Assembly: GCA_900545915.1 (NCBI GenBank)
Contig: URAV01000006.1
Span: forward strand, 47,369 to 111,368
Source: an uncultured Porphyromonadaceae bacterium
Lineage (GTDB): Bacteria > Bacteroidota > Bacteroidia > Bacteroidales > Coprobacteraceae
DNA length: 64,000 nucleotides
Reading direction: 5' to 3'
The translations under genes and the position numbers were made by a program. Positions 27,240-35,489 of the stretch are shown in pieces. The notes beneath the pieces were generated by a model that saw only the letters and a list, made by a program, of their open reading frames with translations, had not been told where the DNA came from and made no database searches. Position 1 is the first letter of the stretch. Each line of letters starts with the position of its first letter.

Positions 27240-28582
27240 GAAAAATACTGATAAAAAATGCAACTTTAATAAATGAAGGATATGCGGGAATAGCTTCGGT
27301 TCTTATCGAAGGAGATAAAATTGCTGCGGTTTATCCTGAAGAGTGTACCATCGAAATGGAACGTAATGCGGATGAGGTTGTAGATGCCTTTGGCAAATGG
27401 CTTCTACCCGGTGTTATCGATGATCAGGTACATTTTAGAGAACCCGGTTTGACTTATAAGGCTGATATGCATTCCGAATCGATTGCTGCGGTGGCAGGCG
27501 GGGTGACTTCTTATATGGAAATGCCGAATACGAACCCTCAAACGACAACGAAAGAGGCACTCGATTGGAAATTTGACCGGGCAGCCGAAACCTCAGTTGC
27601 TAACTATTCTTTTTATATGGGGGCTACGAATGATAATATAGAAGAACTTTACAAGATCGATCACCGACGTGTGTGCGGAGTAAAGTTGTTTATGGGTTCT
27701 TCTACGGGAAATATGTTGGTAGATCAGCCTGCTGCGTTGGAGAGGATTTTTTCCGAAATACCTGCATTGATAGCCGTACATTGTGAAAAGGAAGAAGTTA
27801 TCCGGGCTAACCGGGAATATTATATCTCTCGTTTTGGAGAAGAATTGCCGGTGCTTTTTCATCCGTTAATACGGAGTGCGGAGGCTTGTTATGCATCATC
27901 TTCACAAGCTGTTGATCTGGCGGTACGGAATAATGCCAGATTGCATTTGTTACATCTTTCTACGGCACGAGAACTCTCTTTGTTGGATGATTCTCCCTTG
28001 TCCGAGAAAAAAATTACAGGAGAAGTATGTGTACATCACCTTTTCTTTGATGATAACGATTATGCTGAATATGGGAATAAAATAAAATGGAATCCGGCTA
28101 TTAAGACTTGTGCCGACCGTTTGGCTCTGACAGAGGCTGTAAGAACCGGACGAATCGATGTGGTGGCTACTGATCATGCGCCTCATCTTTGGAGTGAAAA
28201 ACAAGGTTCTTGTTTAAAAGCAGCGTCAGGTGGCCCGTTAGTTCAGCATTCTTTATTAGTGATGTTAGATAAGGTACGGAAAGGCGACTTTACGCCCGAA
28301 CAGGTAGTGAGGCGCATGTGCCATGCTCCTGCAGATCTGTTTCACATAGAAAAACGGGGGTATGTCCGCCTCGGATATTTTGCGGATTTGGTACTTGTCG
28401 ATCCGAATCGGAGTTATACGGTTACGACAGAAAATATCTTGTCGAAATGCGGATGGTCTCCATTTATGGGATATACTTTCCCTATGTCGATAGATCGGAC
28501 TTATGTGAACGGAACTCTTGTCTATGATAAAGGTACAGTTGATGTAAATTATCGGGGCAGAGAACTCGTTTTTGATAACTAA
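27236..28582 (+). CDS. pyrC: Dihydroorotase (class I)
   Basis: 448 residues, amidohydrolase fold. It closes carbamoyl-aspartate to dihydroorotate in pyrimidine synthesis. Features: first metal motif region IDDQVHFREPG (61-71), the Lys expected to be carboxylated in VKLFMGSSTGNM, metal-binding His in LIAVHCEKE and LHLLHLSTA, and catalytic Asp in ATDHAPH. The first motif reads QxH (Q64, H66) where most class I enzymes have HxH. It overlaps the mannosyltransferase by 4 nt and crcB follows after 10 nt. Confidence 0.94.
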   Translation: MRKILIKNATLINEGYAGIASVLIEGDKIAAVYPEECTIEMERNADEVVDAFGKWLLPGVIDDQVHFREPGLTYKADMHSESIAAVAGGVTSYMEMPNTNPQTTTKEALDWKFDRAAETSVANYSFYMGATNDNIEELYKIDHRRVCGVKLFMGSSTGNMLVDQPAALERIFSEIPALIAVHCEKEEVIRANREYYISRFGEELPVLFHPLIRSAEACYASSSQAVDLAVRNNARLHLLHLSTARELSLLDDSPLSEKKITGEVCVHHLFFDDNDYAEYGNKIKWNPAIKTCADRLALTEAVRTGRIDVVATDHAPHLWSEKQGSCLKAASGGPLVQHSLLVMLDKVRKGDFTPEQVVRRMCHAPADLFHIEKRGYVRLGYFADLVLVDPNRSYTVTTENILSKCGWSPFMGYTFPMSIDRTYVNGTLVYDKGTVDVNYRGRELVFDN

Positions 28583-28592
28583 CTCTGTAAAT

Positions 28593-28976
28593 ATGAGATT
28601 GGCACTTTGGGTCGGGATCGGTGGTTTTATGGGTAGTATAGTCCGTTATCTGCTATCTAAATATATATTTAGTCAGGCGGGTAGTGCGTTTCCATGGGCG
28701 ACTTTGGCAGTCAATTTATCAGGATGTTTTATTATCGGGCTGTTGATAGGATGGTTTGCCCGTTGTGAAAATTTGTCTGCAGAGATACGCATGTTTTTGA
28801 CGGTCGGTTTTTGCGGTGGTTTTACGACTTTTTCGACATTTGCCAGTGAATCTCTGTTACTGCTCAAGGCAGGGGAATGGCTGAATTTTTCTTTGTATAC
28901 CGTAATTAGTGTTACATGCGGCATAGCATTAACGGCTTTGGGCTCTTTTATTGCGTTATCTGTGCGGAACGGATAA
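28593..28976 (+). CDS. crcB: CrcB/Fluc fluoride ion channel
   Basis: 127 residues from the ATG at 28593; an in-frame TTG at 28572 inside pyrC would add seven residues. Four transmembrane helices with family hallmarks: GGFMGSIVRYLLSK near the N-terminus, ATLAVNLSGCFIIG (pore Asn), and TVGFCGGFTTFSTFASE (Phe box and Thr/Ser polar track). It exports toxic fluoride as an antiparallel homodimer. No fluoride riboswitch sits in front; expression presumably follows pyrC. Confidence 0.95.
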   Translation: MRLALWVGIGGFMGSIVRYLLSKYIFSQAGSAFPWATLAVNLSGCFIIGLLIGWFARCENLSAEIRMFLTVGFCGGFTTFSTFASESLLLLKAGEWLNFSLYTVISVTCGIALTALGSFIALSVRNG

Positions 28977-29058
28977 ATTTCTTTTGTCTTTCTGTTGAAC
29001 ATTCACCTTCATGAAGTAGTTTATATCTTGTTATATAATGAATTTTAAATGACAAGAT

Positions 29059-29709
29059 ATGAAAAAAATTATTTTGATCGGAGCTAGCGGTTATGTAGGT
29101 TCTGCCATTATGAAAGAAGCTTTAAGTCGAGGGATGCAAGTTACGGCGATTGTACGACATCCTGAGAAAATCACGATAAAGGATGCTAATCTGACCGTGA
29201 AAAAAGGCGATGTTACCGACATTGATAAGATTGCACGTTTAAGTAAAGGTGCGGATGTTATTGTCAGTGCTTATAATCCCGGTTGGAATAATCCGGATAT
29301 TTATGAGGAGACATTGTCTGTATATCCGAAAATTTTAGAAGCTGTAAAAAAATCGGGAGTTCCTCGTTTTTTAATGGTTGGAGGGGCGGGAACTTTGTTT
29401 GTCGAACCGGGACTCCGTTTGATCGATTCGGGGATGATTCCTGAAACGATTTTACCGGGAGTTAAATCGTTAGGAGAGTTTTATTTAAATACTCTATCGA
29501 AAGAAAAAGGGGTAGATTGGGTGTTTTTTTCTCCGGCTGCAAATTTATTTCCGGGAAAGCGAACAGGAAAATTTAGATTAGGAAAAGATAATATGATTGT
29601 TGACGATCAGGGAGAAAGTTCTGTTTCTGTCGAAGATTATGCTGTTGCGATGATCGATGAAGTTGAATATCCGACACATCATTACGAACGCTTTACAATC
29701 GGTTATTGA
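29059..29709 (+). CDS. NAD(P)-binding oxidoreductase-like protein (atypical SDR, YwnB/NmrA-like)
   Basis: 216 residues. A Rossmann fold with the dinucleotide motif GASGYVGSAI (residues 8-17), then VVKKGDVTD and ADVIVSAYNPG, and late LMVGGAGTLFVEPG. There is no YxxxK pair in the classical position, so this is the atypical SDR group whose members sense NADPH or reduce flavin-like or quinone substrates. It is a stand-alone gene. Function not assigned. Confidence 0.85.
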   Translation: MKKIILIGASGYVGSAIMKEALSRGMQVTAIVRHPEKITIKDANLTVKKGDVTDIDKIARLSKGADVIVSAYNPGWNNPDIYEETLSVYPKILEAVKKSGVPRFLMVGGAGTLFVEPGLRLIDSGMIPETILPGVKSLGEFYLNTLSKEKGVDWVFFSPAANLFPGKRTGKFRLGKDNMIVDDQGESSVSVEDYAVAMIDEVEYPTHHYERFTIGY

Positions 29710-29787
29710 TTTGAAAATCAATTATAAAAATATCTGAAAATTTTAATGAGCCCGAAATATGGATAGCAGTGACAGGCAAGAATAAAT

Positions 29788-29832
29788 GAAAAGTACCGTT
29801 TTATTCGTACACAAGATAAAACGGTGCTTTTC
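29788..29832. terminator. Bidirectional terminator between convergent genes
   Basis: 17-nt arms (29788-29804 with 29816-29832, one G-T pair) around an 11-nt loop, A-rich before and T-rich after. It serves the gene ending at 29709 (+) and the alcohol dehydrogenase ending at 29857 (-). Confidence 0.87.
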
Positions 29833-29856
29833 TATTTTATTTAAGAGCTTTTATTT

Positions 29857-31011
29857 TTATAGGCATCCGGTATAAATTTCCCGTGCTACTTCGGCTGTTA
29901 CGTTTTTGTTTTCTCCGTATGCTATATTATGAGCTTTGAGCCTGTTGTAGATAATATCCACAGCTTCTGCCGGAATTCCGTATTCACTCATTCGCGTGCG
30001 TAATCCCATTTGTCGGAAAAACTCTTCAGTTTTTTCGATTGCTTTGTCTGCCTTTTCTTCTTTGCTTCCTGTTGTTATGTTCCATACTCTTTCAGCGTAT
30101 TGAGCCAATTTCTCCGTTTTTTGTTTTTTCAAAACACGAAGTAAAGACGGATATACGACAGCAAGCGTTTCGGCATGATCGAGTCCGTAAAGCACTGTGA
30201 GTTCATACCCTATGCGGTGCGTTGCCCAATCTTGCGGAACACCCATGCTCACAAAGTCATTTAGAGCCATAGATGCACACAACATGAAGTTTGCCATTGT
30301 GTCATAATCCTTTTGGTCTTTCAGCACTTTCGGGCCTATTTCGATAAGAGAAAGCAGTACACCTTCAGCCCATCGGTCCATCAAAATCCCGTTTCCCGGA
30401 GTAGTCATGTATTGTTCCATGATGTGCATAAAGGCATCTACAACTCCATTGGAAAGCTGCTTTTTAGGAAGAGTATATGTTACTTCCGGATCAAGGATCG
30501 AAAATTGAGGTGATGATTTCGGAGTGATAAATGAAACTTTTTCTTGAGTACGTCGGCGTGAAAGTACACCTCGATAGTTCATTTCTGACCCGGTTGCCGG
30601 AAGAGTGAGAACTGTTGCCAGCGGAGTCGTTTTTATGATCTTTTCGGGATGTATAGCTAATTCCCAAGCATCTTCACCTGTGTAGGGAATCGCATGTGCG
30701 ATAAATTTTGTACCATCTATTACAGAACCGCCTCCGACGGCAACAAGGTAATTTATTTTATTGTCGCGGGCCAATGTAACCGCTTTCATCACTGTGTCAT
30801 AATCGGGATTCGGTTCTATACCCCAGAATTCGATGTTAAAATGATTTGACAGGGCATTTTTTACTTGTTCATAAACTCCGTTTTTTTTGGCGCTTCCCCC
30901 TCCGAAACATACCATGATGCGTCTGTCAAAGGGTATTTCCGTCCCCAGTTTAGCGATAGTCCCTTTCCCGAAAATAAGTCGGGTCGGGTTGTGGAAATCA
31001 AAATTATTCAT
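29857..31011 (-). CDS. Iron-containing alcohol dehydrogenase (YqhD/BDH type)
   Basis: 384 residues, group III dehydrogenase. NAD(P)-binding residues appear in AVGGGSVIDGTKF (about 90-102). The metal site is built from the Asp in the VVDAFMHIMEQYMT helix and His residues including YGLDHAETLAVVYP. YqhD-type enzymes reduce aldehydes with NADPH. It is located 19 nt after the aldehyde dehydrogenase gene and is presumably cotranscribed with it, suggesting a shared role in aldehyde detoxification or fermentation to alcohols. Confidence 0.93.
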   Translation of the reverse strand: MNNFDFHNPTRLIFGKGTIAKLGTEIPFDRRIMVCFGGGSAKKNGVYEQVKNALSNHFNIEFWGIEPNPDYDTVMKAVTLARDNKINYLVAVGGGSVIDGTKFIAHAIPYTGEDAWELAIHPEKIIKTTPLATVLTLPATGSEMNYRGVLSRRRTQEKVSFITPKSSPQFSILDPEVTYTLPKKQLSNGVVDAFMHIMEQYMTTPGNGILMDRWAEGVLLSLIEIGPKVLKDQKDYDTMANFMLCASMALNDFVSMGVPQDWATHRIGYELTVLYGLDHAETLAVVYPSLLRVLKKQKTEKLAQYAERVWNITTGSKEEKADKAIEKTEEFFRQMGLRTRMSEYGIPAEAVDIIYNRLKAHNIAYGENKNVTAEVAREIYTGCL

Positions 31012-31030
31012 TATAAGATAAATTAAAAGT

Positions 31031-32398
31031 TTATTTCATAAAGCGTTTCAATATCGGTAATTTTCCTGTGTACGGGGCGAATTTTATTCCCGGATTAATG
31101 CGGGTTGTCGTAGAAAGGACTGATCTTATATGGCTGAATGTATAAAAACTGTCGATTCCATGATAACGACCTATTCCACTATGACCCACGCCTCCAAATG
31201 GTAAGTCGGGATTTGCGAGATGAGTTACAACATCGTTTATACAGACTCCTCCTGATGAAGTTTTTTCTAATATTTCTCGTATGTTTTTCTTACTTTTCCC
31301 GAAATAATACAAGGCCAAAGGTTTTTCCTGACTATTGATATAATTAATAACCGTTTCCCGTTCATTGAATGTCATAACGGGAAGAATCGGCCCGAAAATC
31401 TCTTCATTCATGATTCTGTTTTCGGGAGTAATTCCCGAAATAACGGTCGGAGCGATATACAAATCTTTTTCATCGTATTTTCCTCCGGCTTCTATTTTGC
31501 CTTGCTTTAGCAGCAACATCAGGTTGTAAAATCGTCCCGAGTGTATAATACGGGGATAATCCGGACTTTTTTGGGGATCTTTTCCGTATTGGCGGATAAT
31601 TTCTTCTTTTAATTTGAGAATCAGCTCATCTTTAATATCTTGATGTGCGAAAATGTAATCGGGAGCGACACAAGTCTGTCCGCAATTTAAGAACTTTCCC
31701 CAGACGATCCGTCTGGCGGCAATGTCGATGTCGGCGTCTTTATCGATGATACACGGGCTTTTTCCCCCTAATTCGAGAGTGACAGGTGTCAGATGTTTGG
31801 ATGCGGCCTCCATAACCCGTTTACCGTATTCTACACCTCCTGTGTAAAATATATAGTCGTATCGTTGTTGTAGTAAAAGATCGGTTTCTCTACTGTCGGC
31901 CTCTATCAATATTACATGGCGCGGATCGAAGGCTTCTTTAATAATTTTTTTACTGATAGCGGTAGTGTGCAGAGAAGCAGGTGATGGTTTTAATATAACG
32001 CAATTACCTGCCGCTACTGCTCCGATCAATGGAGCGAACAATAATTGGAATGGGTAATTCCATGGGGAGAGTATCAATGAAATGCCGTAAGGCTCATATT
32101 GTATATGACTTTTAGATCCGAAAAGGAATAATGGAGTTTTTACTCTTTTCGGAGAAGACCAGTTTTTCAGTTTTTTTAGTGTCCGGTTAAGTTCTGTCAA
32201 AACAAAACCTGTCTCAGTGATATAACTTTCGAATTTCGATTTTTTCAGGTCATCCCAAAGAGCCTTTTCTATATCCGGTTCATACTTCTCTATGGTTTTT
32301 TTTAACTGTATAAGGGCTGCTTTTCTAAAAGATATCGGTTTGGTTATCTGGCTATTGAAGTATGCCCGTTGAGCATTTATATGATCTGAAATATTCAT
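31031..32398 (-). CDS. NAD(P)-dependent aldehyde dehydrogenase
   Basis: 455 residues, ALDH superfamily, short class 3-like form. Catalytic Cys in FLNCGQTCVAPDY, general base Glu in TLELGGKSPCI, cofactor-binding ILSPWNYPFQLLFAPL and NEEIFGPILPV are visible. It oxidises aldehydes to acids; class 3-like enzymes favour medium or long-chain and aromatic aldehydes. The C-terminal end has a hydrophobic-basic tail similar to family members that associate with membranes. It is first gene of the pair with the alcohol dehydrogenase. Confidence 0.93.
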   Translation of the reverse strand: MNISDHINAQRAYFNSQITKPISFRKAALIQLKKTIEKYEPDIEKALWDDLKKSKFESYITETGFVLTELNRTLKKLKNWSSPKRVKTPLFLFGSKSHIQYEPYGISLILSPWNYPFQLLFAPLIGAVAAGNCVILKPSPASLHTTAISKKIIKEAFDPRHVILIEADSRETDLLLQQRYDYIFYTGGVEYGKRVMEAASKHLTPVTLELGGKSPCIIDKDADIDIAARRIVWGKFLNCGQTCVAPDYIFAHQDIKDELILKLKEEIIRQYGKDPQKSPDYPRIIHSGRFYNLMLLLKQGKIEAGGKYDEKDLYIAPTVISGITPENRIMNEEIFGPILPVMTFNERETVINYINSQEKPLALYYFGKSKKNIREILEKTSSGGVCINDVVTHLANPDLPFGGVGHSGIGRYHGIDSFYTFSHIRSVLSTTTRINPGIKFAPYTGKLPILKRFMK

Positions 32399-32435
32399 TC
32401 TGTTTTCTGAGCAATAATTATATTGTTGCGGGTGT

Positions 32436-32443
32436 CAAAGGTA
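32436..32443 (-). promoter_or_regulatory. -7 box for the aldehyde/alcohol dehydrogenase pair
   Basis: Minus strand TACCTTTG, 37 nt before the aldehyde dehydrogenase ATG. Confidence 0.55.
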
Positions 32444-32523
32444 ATCATTTTTTGTACAATTGTTCACGATTCTACAACCCTTTTCAGCAAACAAATAATA
32501 AAATAGTTTGTTATATCCCTAAA

Positions 32524-32670
32524 AGCTTGTCTAAATTTTGCCCGGGTCAGATTTGGGCGTTTTTTCGAGGATGATAGCTGGTTTTCTGACGAATGAAGAA
32601 GGGAAAAAAGACCGGAAGAAAACACAAAAATGACCAGATAATATTTTTTATTGGAAAATTCAGACAGGCT
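32524..32670. repeat. Dispersed palindromic repeat, copy C (subfamily 1)
   Basis: About 147 bp. Left end AGCTTGTCTAAATTTTGC, right end GGAAAATTCAGACAGGCT, which are inverted copies of each other. The interior (TTTTTTCGAGGATG, GGGAAAAAAGACCG, AAATGACC segments) is nearly the same as copy D at 35291. It lies just before the RND operon, and an open frame from its interior runs in frame into the first RND gene. Confidence 0.75.
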
Positions 32671-32691
32671 ATAAAACCTGAAAAGAGAAAA

Positions 32692-34137
32692 ATGGCAAAG
32701 AGAAATCTTATTTTATCGTTGGTATGTGTGGTTCTGTCGGGTATGTTGACGTATACCTATGGCCAAAATAAGCGGAATGTAGAGCAAAAATATTTGACTC
32801 GTCCCTTACCGCAGGCTTGGGAGGCCGATACGTTGTTTTTACAGCAACAGCCGATAGAGGGGAAATGGTGGTCGGAGTTACAAGATTCTCAATTGGATTC
32901 GATTATCGGGTTAGCGTTGCAGAACAACCAAGACCTGCTTGCTGCTGCCGATCGCATACGGGCAGCCCATGCGACATTGAGAATACAGCAGGGATATTAT
33001 TATCCGAATTTGGATTTTTCGGCCGGTTGGACAAAGTTGCAGAACAGCAGGCAAATGAATAAGGAGTTTATCGATTCTCCTACTATGAATCAGCGATATG
33101 CCTCCGGTGAATTATCTACAAGTTGGGAATTGGATGTGTTCGGTTCTATTCGAAACAAAGTGAAATCCAGTAAAGAACAGTTCCGGGCTACGCAAGAAGA
33201 ATATAATGCCGTTTTGGTCTCTTTGACAGCAGAAGTTGCAACAGCTTATGCCGAGTTGAGGACTTTACAGCAGGAGTTGCTGGTTGCTCAAAAAAATATG
33301 GCTTCACAGCAGGCCATATTACATATTACCGAAGTACGTTATAATACAGGACTTGCCTCACAGTTGGACGTATCTCAAGCTAAATCGGTTTATTACAGTA
33401 CGAAGGCATCCATTCCGTCGATCGAAGCCGGTATTCGGCAACAAATAAATGCATTAGCTGTTTTGTCCGGATTATATCCTTCCGATCTGTATGTAGCGTT
33501 AAAAGATCCTCGTCCGATTCCGGATTATATGAAAATTGTCAGTATAGGTATTCCTGTCAATTTATTGCGGCAGCGACCTGATATTCGTAGTGCCGAACGG
33601 TCTGTTGCGGCAGCGGCAGCCTCGGTAGGTGCAGCCAAGTCTGATTATTTTCCTAAATTTTATTTGAAAGGAAGTATCGGTTTTGCGGCGAGAGATATGG
33701 ATAAATTTTTTGATCATAACAGTTTGACTTATCAAATTGCTCCGACTTTATCGTGGACTCTTTTTCAAGGTCGTCAACTGACTCAAGCAACTAAAGAAGC
33801 AAAAGCTGTTTTGGATGAAAATATCCGGCAATATAACCAGACGGTTTTGGGAGCGGTTCAAGAAGTAGATAATGCCATGTCGTCATATACCAATGCTGTT
33901 AAACAAGTTGTTGCACTGCGTGAGTTGGTGGTACAAGGAGAGGTTACCCTTAAACTTTCTTTGGATTTGTATAAACGAGGATTGGCGACTTTTCAAAATG
34001 TGTTGGATGCTCAGCGTTCTTTATTGAGTTATCAAAATTCTTTGGTTTCGGCACAAGGGGGAACTCTATCTTCTCTTATAGAACTGTATCGTGCTGTCGG
34101 GGGAGGTTGGCAAATAGATCAAAATAAAAACGAATAA
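32692..34137 (+). CDS. NodT/OprM-type outer membrane efflux protein
   Basis: 481 residues from the ATG at 32692. The frame extends upstream to 32593, but those 33 codons come from repeat copy C and are lysine-rich, so they are rejected. A signal peptide ends near TYGQ (about 22-25) with no lipobox Cys, unlike many OprM proteins. Two OEP repeats follow, including SWELDVFGSIRNKVKSS, RQRPDIRSAERSVAAAAA and FQNVLDAQRSLLSYQNS. It forms the outer-membrane channel of the RND pump encoded downstream. Confidence 0.93.
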   Translation: MAKRNLILSLVCVVLSGMLTYTYGQNKRNVEQKYLTRPLPQAWEADTLFLQQQPIEGKWWSELQDSQLDSIIGLALQNNQDLLAAADRIRAAHATLRIQQGYYYPNLDFSAGWTKLQNSRQMNKEFIDSPTMNQRYASGELSTSWELDVFGSIRNKVKSSKEQFRATQEEYNAVLVSLTAEVATAYAELRTLQQELLVAQKNMASQQAILHITEVRYNTGLASQLDVSQAKSVYYSTKASIPSIEAGIRQQINALAVLSGLYPSDLYVALKDPRPIPDYMKIVSIGIPVNLLRQRPDIRSAERSVAAAAASVGAAKSDYFPKFYLKGSIGFAARDMDKFFDHNSLTYQIAPTLSWTLFQGRQLTQATKEAKAVLDENIRQYNQTVLGAVQEVDNAMSSYTNAVKQVVALRELVVQGEVTLKLSLDLYKRGLATFQNVLDAQRSLLSYQNSLVSAQGGTLSSLIELYRAVGGGWQIDQNKNE

Positions 34138-34148
34138 TAATAAATCCC

Positions 34149-35282
34149 ATGACGAAAAATATTTTAAAAAACAGACTTTTTCTTTTTGCAGGAGTAGGAT
34201 TTGTTCTCTTTTCTTGTACATCTAAAAAAACGGAACAGAGAATGTCTGTTCCGGAAATCTCTGTTGCATACCCGGTTGTGAAGCCGGTTATATTACATAA
34301 AACATATCCCGGTTATTTGTCTTCGGTGAATACTGTGGATCTGATGGCACGGGTGAACGGTTATTTGCAAAGCACTCCGTTTACGGCCGGTTCGTTAGTC
34401 AAAAAAGGTCAATTGTTATTCGTAATTGAACCTACGTTATATGAGGATGCTGTAAAAAGAGCTGAAGCCGGGCTGAAAAACGCACAGGCGAGTCTCGATT
34501 ATGCAGAGAATAATTATGTCCGTATGAAAGAAGCTTCTCGGAGCGATGCTATCAGCGAAATAGATTTGATTAAATCTGCAACTCAACTAATTAGTGCAAA
34601 ATCGAACGTGAAAGACGCTGAGGCGCAACTTGAGACTGCAAAGACAAATTTGGGATATTGTTATGTACGAGCGCCTTTCTCCGGTCATATATCGAAGTCG
34701 ATATACAGTGTCGGCAGTTATATCAGCGGAGAAGGTCAGGCAGCCAAATTGGCGACTATTTATCAGGACGATAAAATGAATGCCTATTTTAATATCGAGG
34801 ACAATCAGTATTTACAAATGCTTGCTTCTACTGATAAGAAAGGTGTTGAGGAACGTTTGCCCGGAGAAGTGGAAATTCTTTTTCAATCGCCCTTATCCCG
34901 TCCCTATATGGGGAAATTGAATTATCTGTCTCCGAATATCGATCTTTCTACGGGTACATTGAGCATTCGTGCCGAAATTGAGAATCCTGATAATGAACTG
35001 AAGGATGGTTTATATGTGAATATCCGTTTGCCATACGGTAAACAAGATAGTGCGGTTTTAGTAAAAGATGCTTCTATCGGTACCGACCAATTGGGCAAAT
35101 ATCTTTATGTAGTTAATGATTCTAACCGTGTATCTTATCGGCATATTGAAACAGGAGAATTGATTTCTGATACTCTTAGACTTGTAAAATCCGGATTGCA
35201 GCCGAAAGACCGTTATGTGACTAAAGCTTTGTTAAAAGTACGGGAAGGAATGGAGATAAAACCTGTATTGGAGAAAAATTAA
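34149..35282 (+). CDS. RND efflux periplasmic adaptor lipoprotein (AcrA/MexA-like)
   Basis: 377 residues. A lipoprotein signal ends at VLFSC (Cys about 23). The lipoyl domain is split around an alpha-hairpin (about 95-150), with YLSSVNTVDLMARVNGYL before it and GYCYVRAPFSGHISKS after it; beta-barrel and membrane-proximal domains follow. It connects the inner-membrane pump to the outer-membrane channel. It starts 11 nt after the channel gene. Repeat copy D separates it from the pump gene. Confidence 0.93.
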   Translation: MTKNILKNRLFLFAGVGFVLFSCTSKKTEQRMSVPEISVAYPVVKPVILHKTYPGYLSSVNTVDLMARVNGYLQSTPFTAGSLVKKGQLLFVIEPTLYEDAVKRAEAGLKNAQASLDYAENNYVRMKEASRSDAISEIDLIKSATQLISAKSNVKDAEAQLETAKTNLGYCYVRAPFSGHISKSIYSVGSYISGEGQAAKLATIYQDDKMNAYFNIEDNQYLQMLASTDKKGVEERLPGEVEILFQSPLSRPYMGKLNYLSPNIDLSTGTLSIRAEIENPDNELKDGLYVNIRLPYGKQDSAVLVKDASIGTDQLGKYLYVVNDSNRVSYRHIETGELISDTLRLVKSGLQPKDRYVTKALLKVREGMEIKPVLEKN

Positions 35283-35290
35283 CCGGATTT

Positions 35291-35467
35291 AGAGCCTTTC
35301 TAAATTTTGCTCTGGTCAGGTTTGAGAGTTTCTTTCGAGGATGTTTTTCTGTTTTTATGAGAAGGATAGCGGGCTATCTGACGAGGGAAAACGGGAAAAA
35401 AGACCGAAAGAAAACGCAAAAATGACCTGATAATATTTTTTTGTCGGAAAATTTAGACAGGTTCTTA
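35291..35467. repeat. Dispersed palindromic repeat, copy D (subfamily 1), inside the RND operon
   Basis: About 177 bp filling almost all of the gap between the adaptor and pump genes. Left end AGAGCCTTTCTAAATTTTGC, right end GGAAAATTTAGACAGGTTCT. The inner segments also pair (GGTCAGGTTTGAGAGTTTC region against GAAAACGCAAAAATGACC). It is about 30 bp longer than copy C owing to extra sequence in the middle. Confidence 0.78.
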
Positions 35468-35489
35468 TATCGAATAAAAATAAAAAAAC

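Noticed and set aside
28583..28592. Fluoride riboswitch before crcB
   Set aside because: crcB starts 10 nt after pyrC; there is no room for an aptamer.
32593..32691. Extra N-terminal domain on the outer membrane efflux protein
   Set aside because: These 33 codons come from dispersed repeat copy C and precede a normal signal peptide at 32692.
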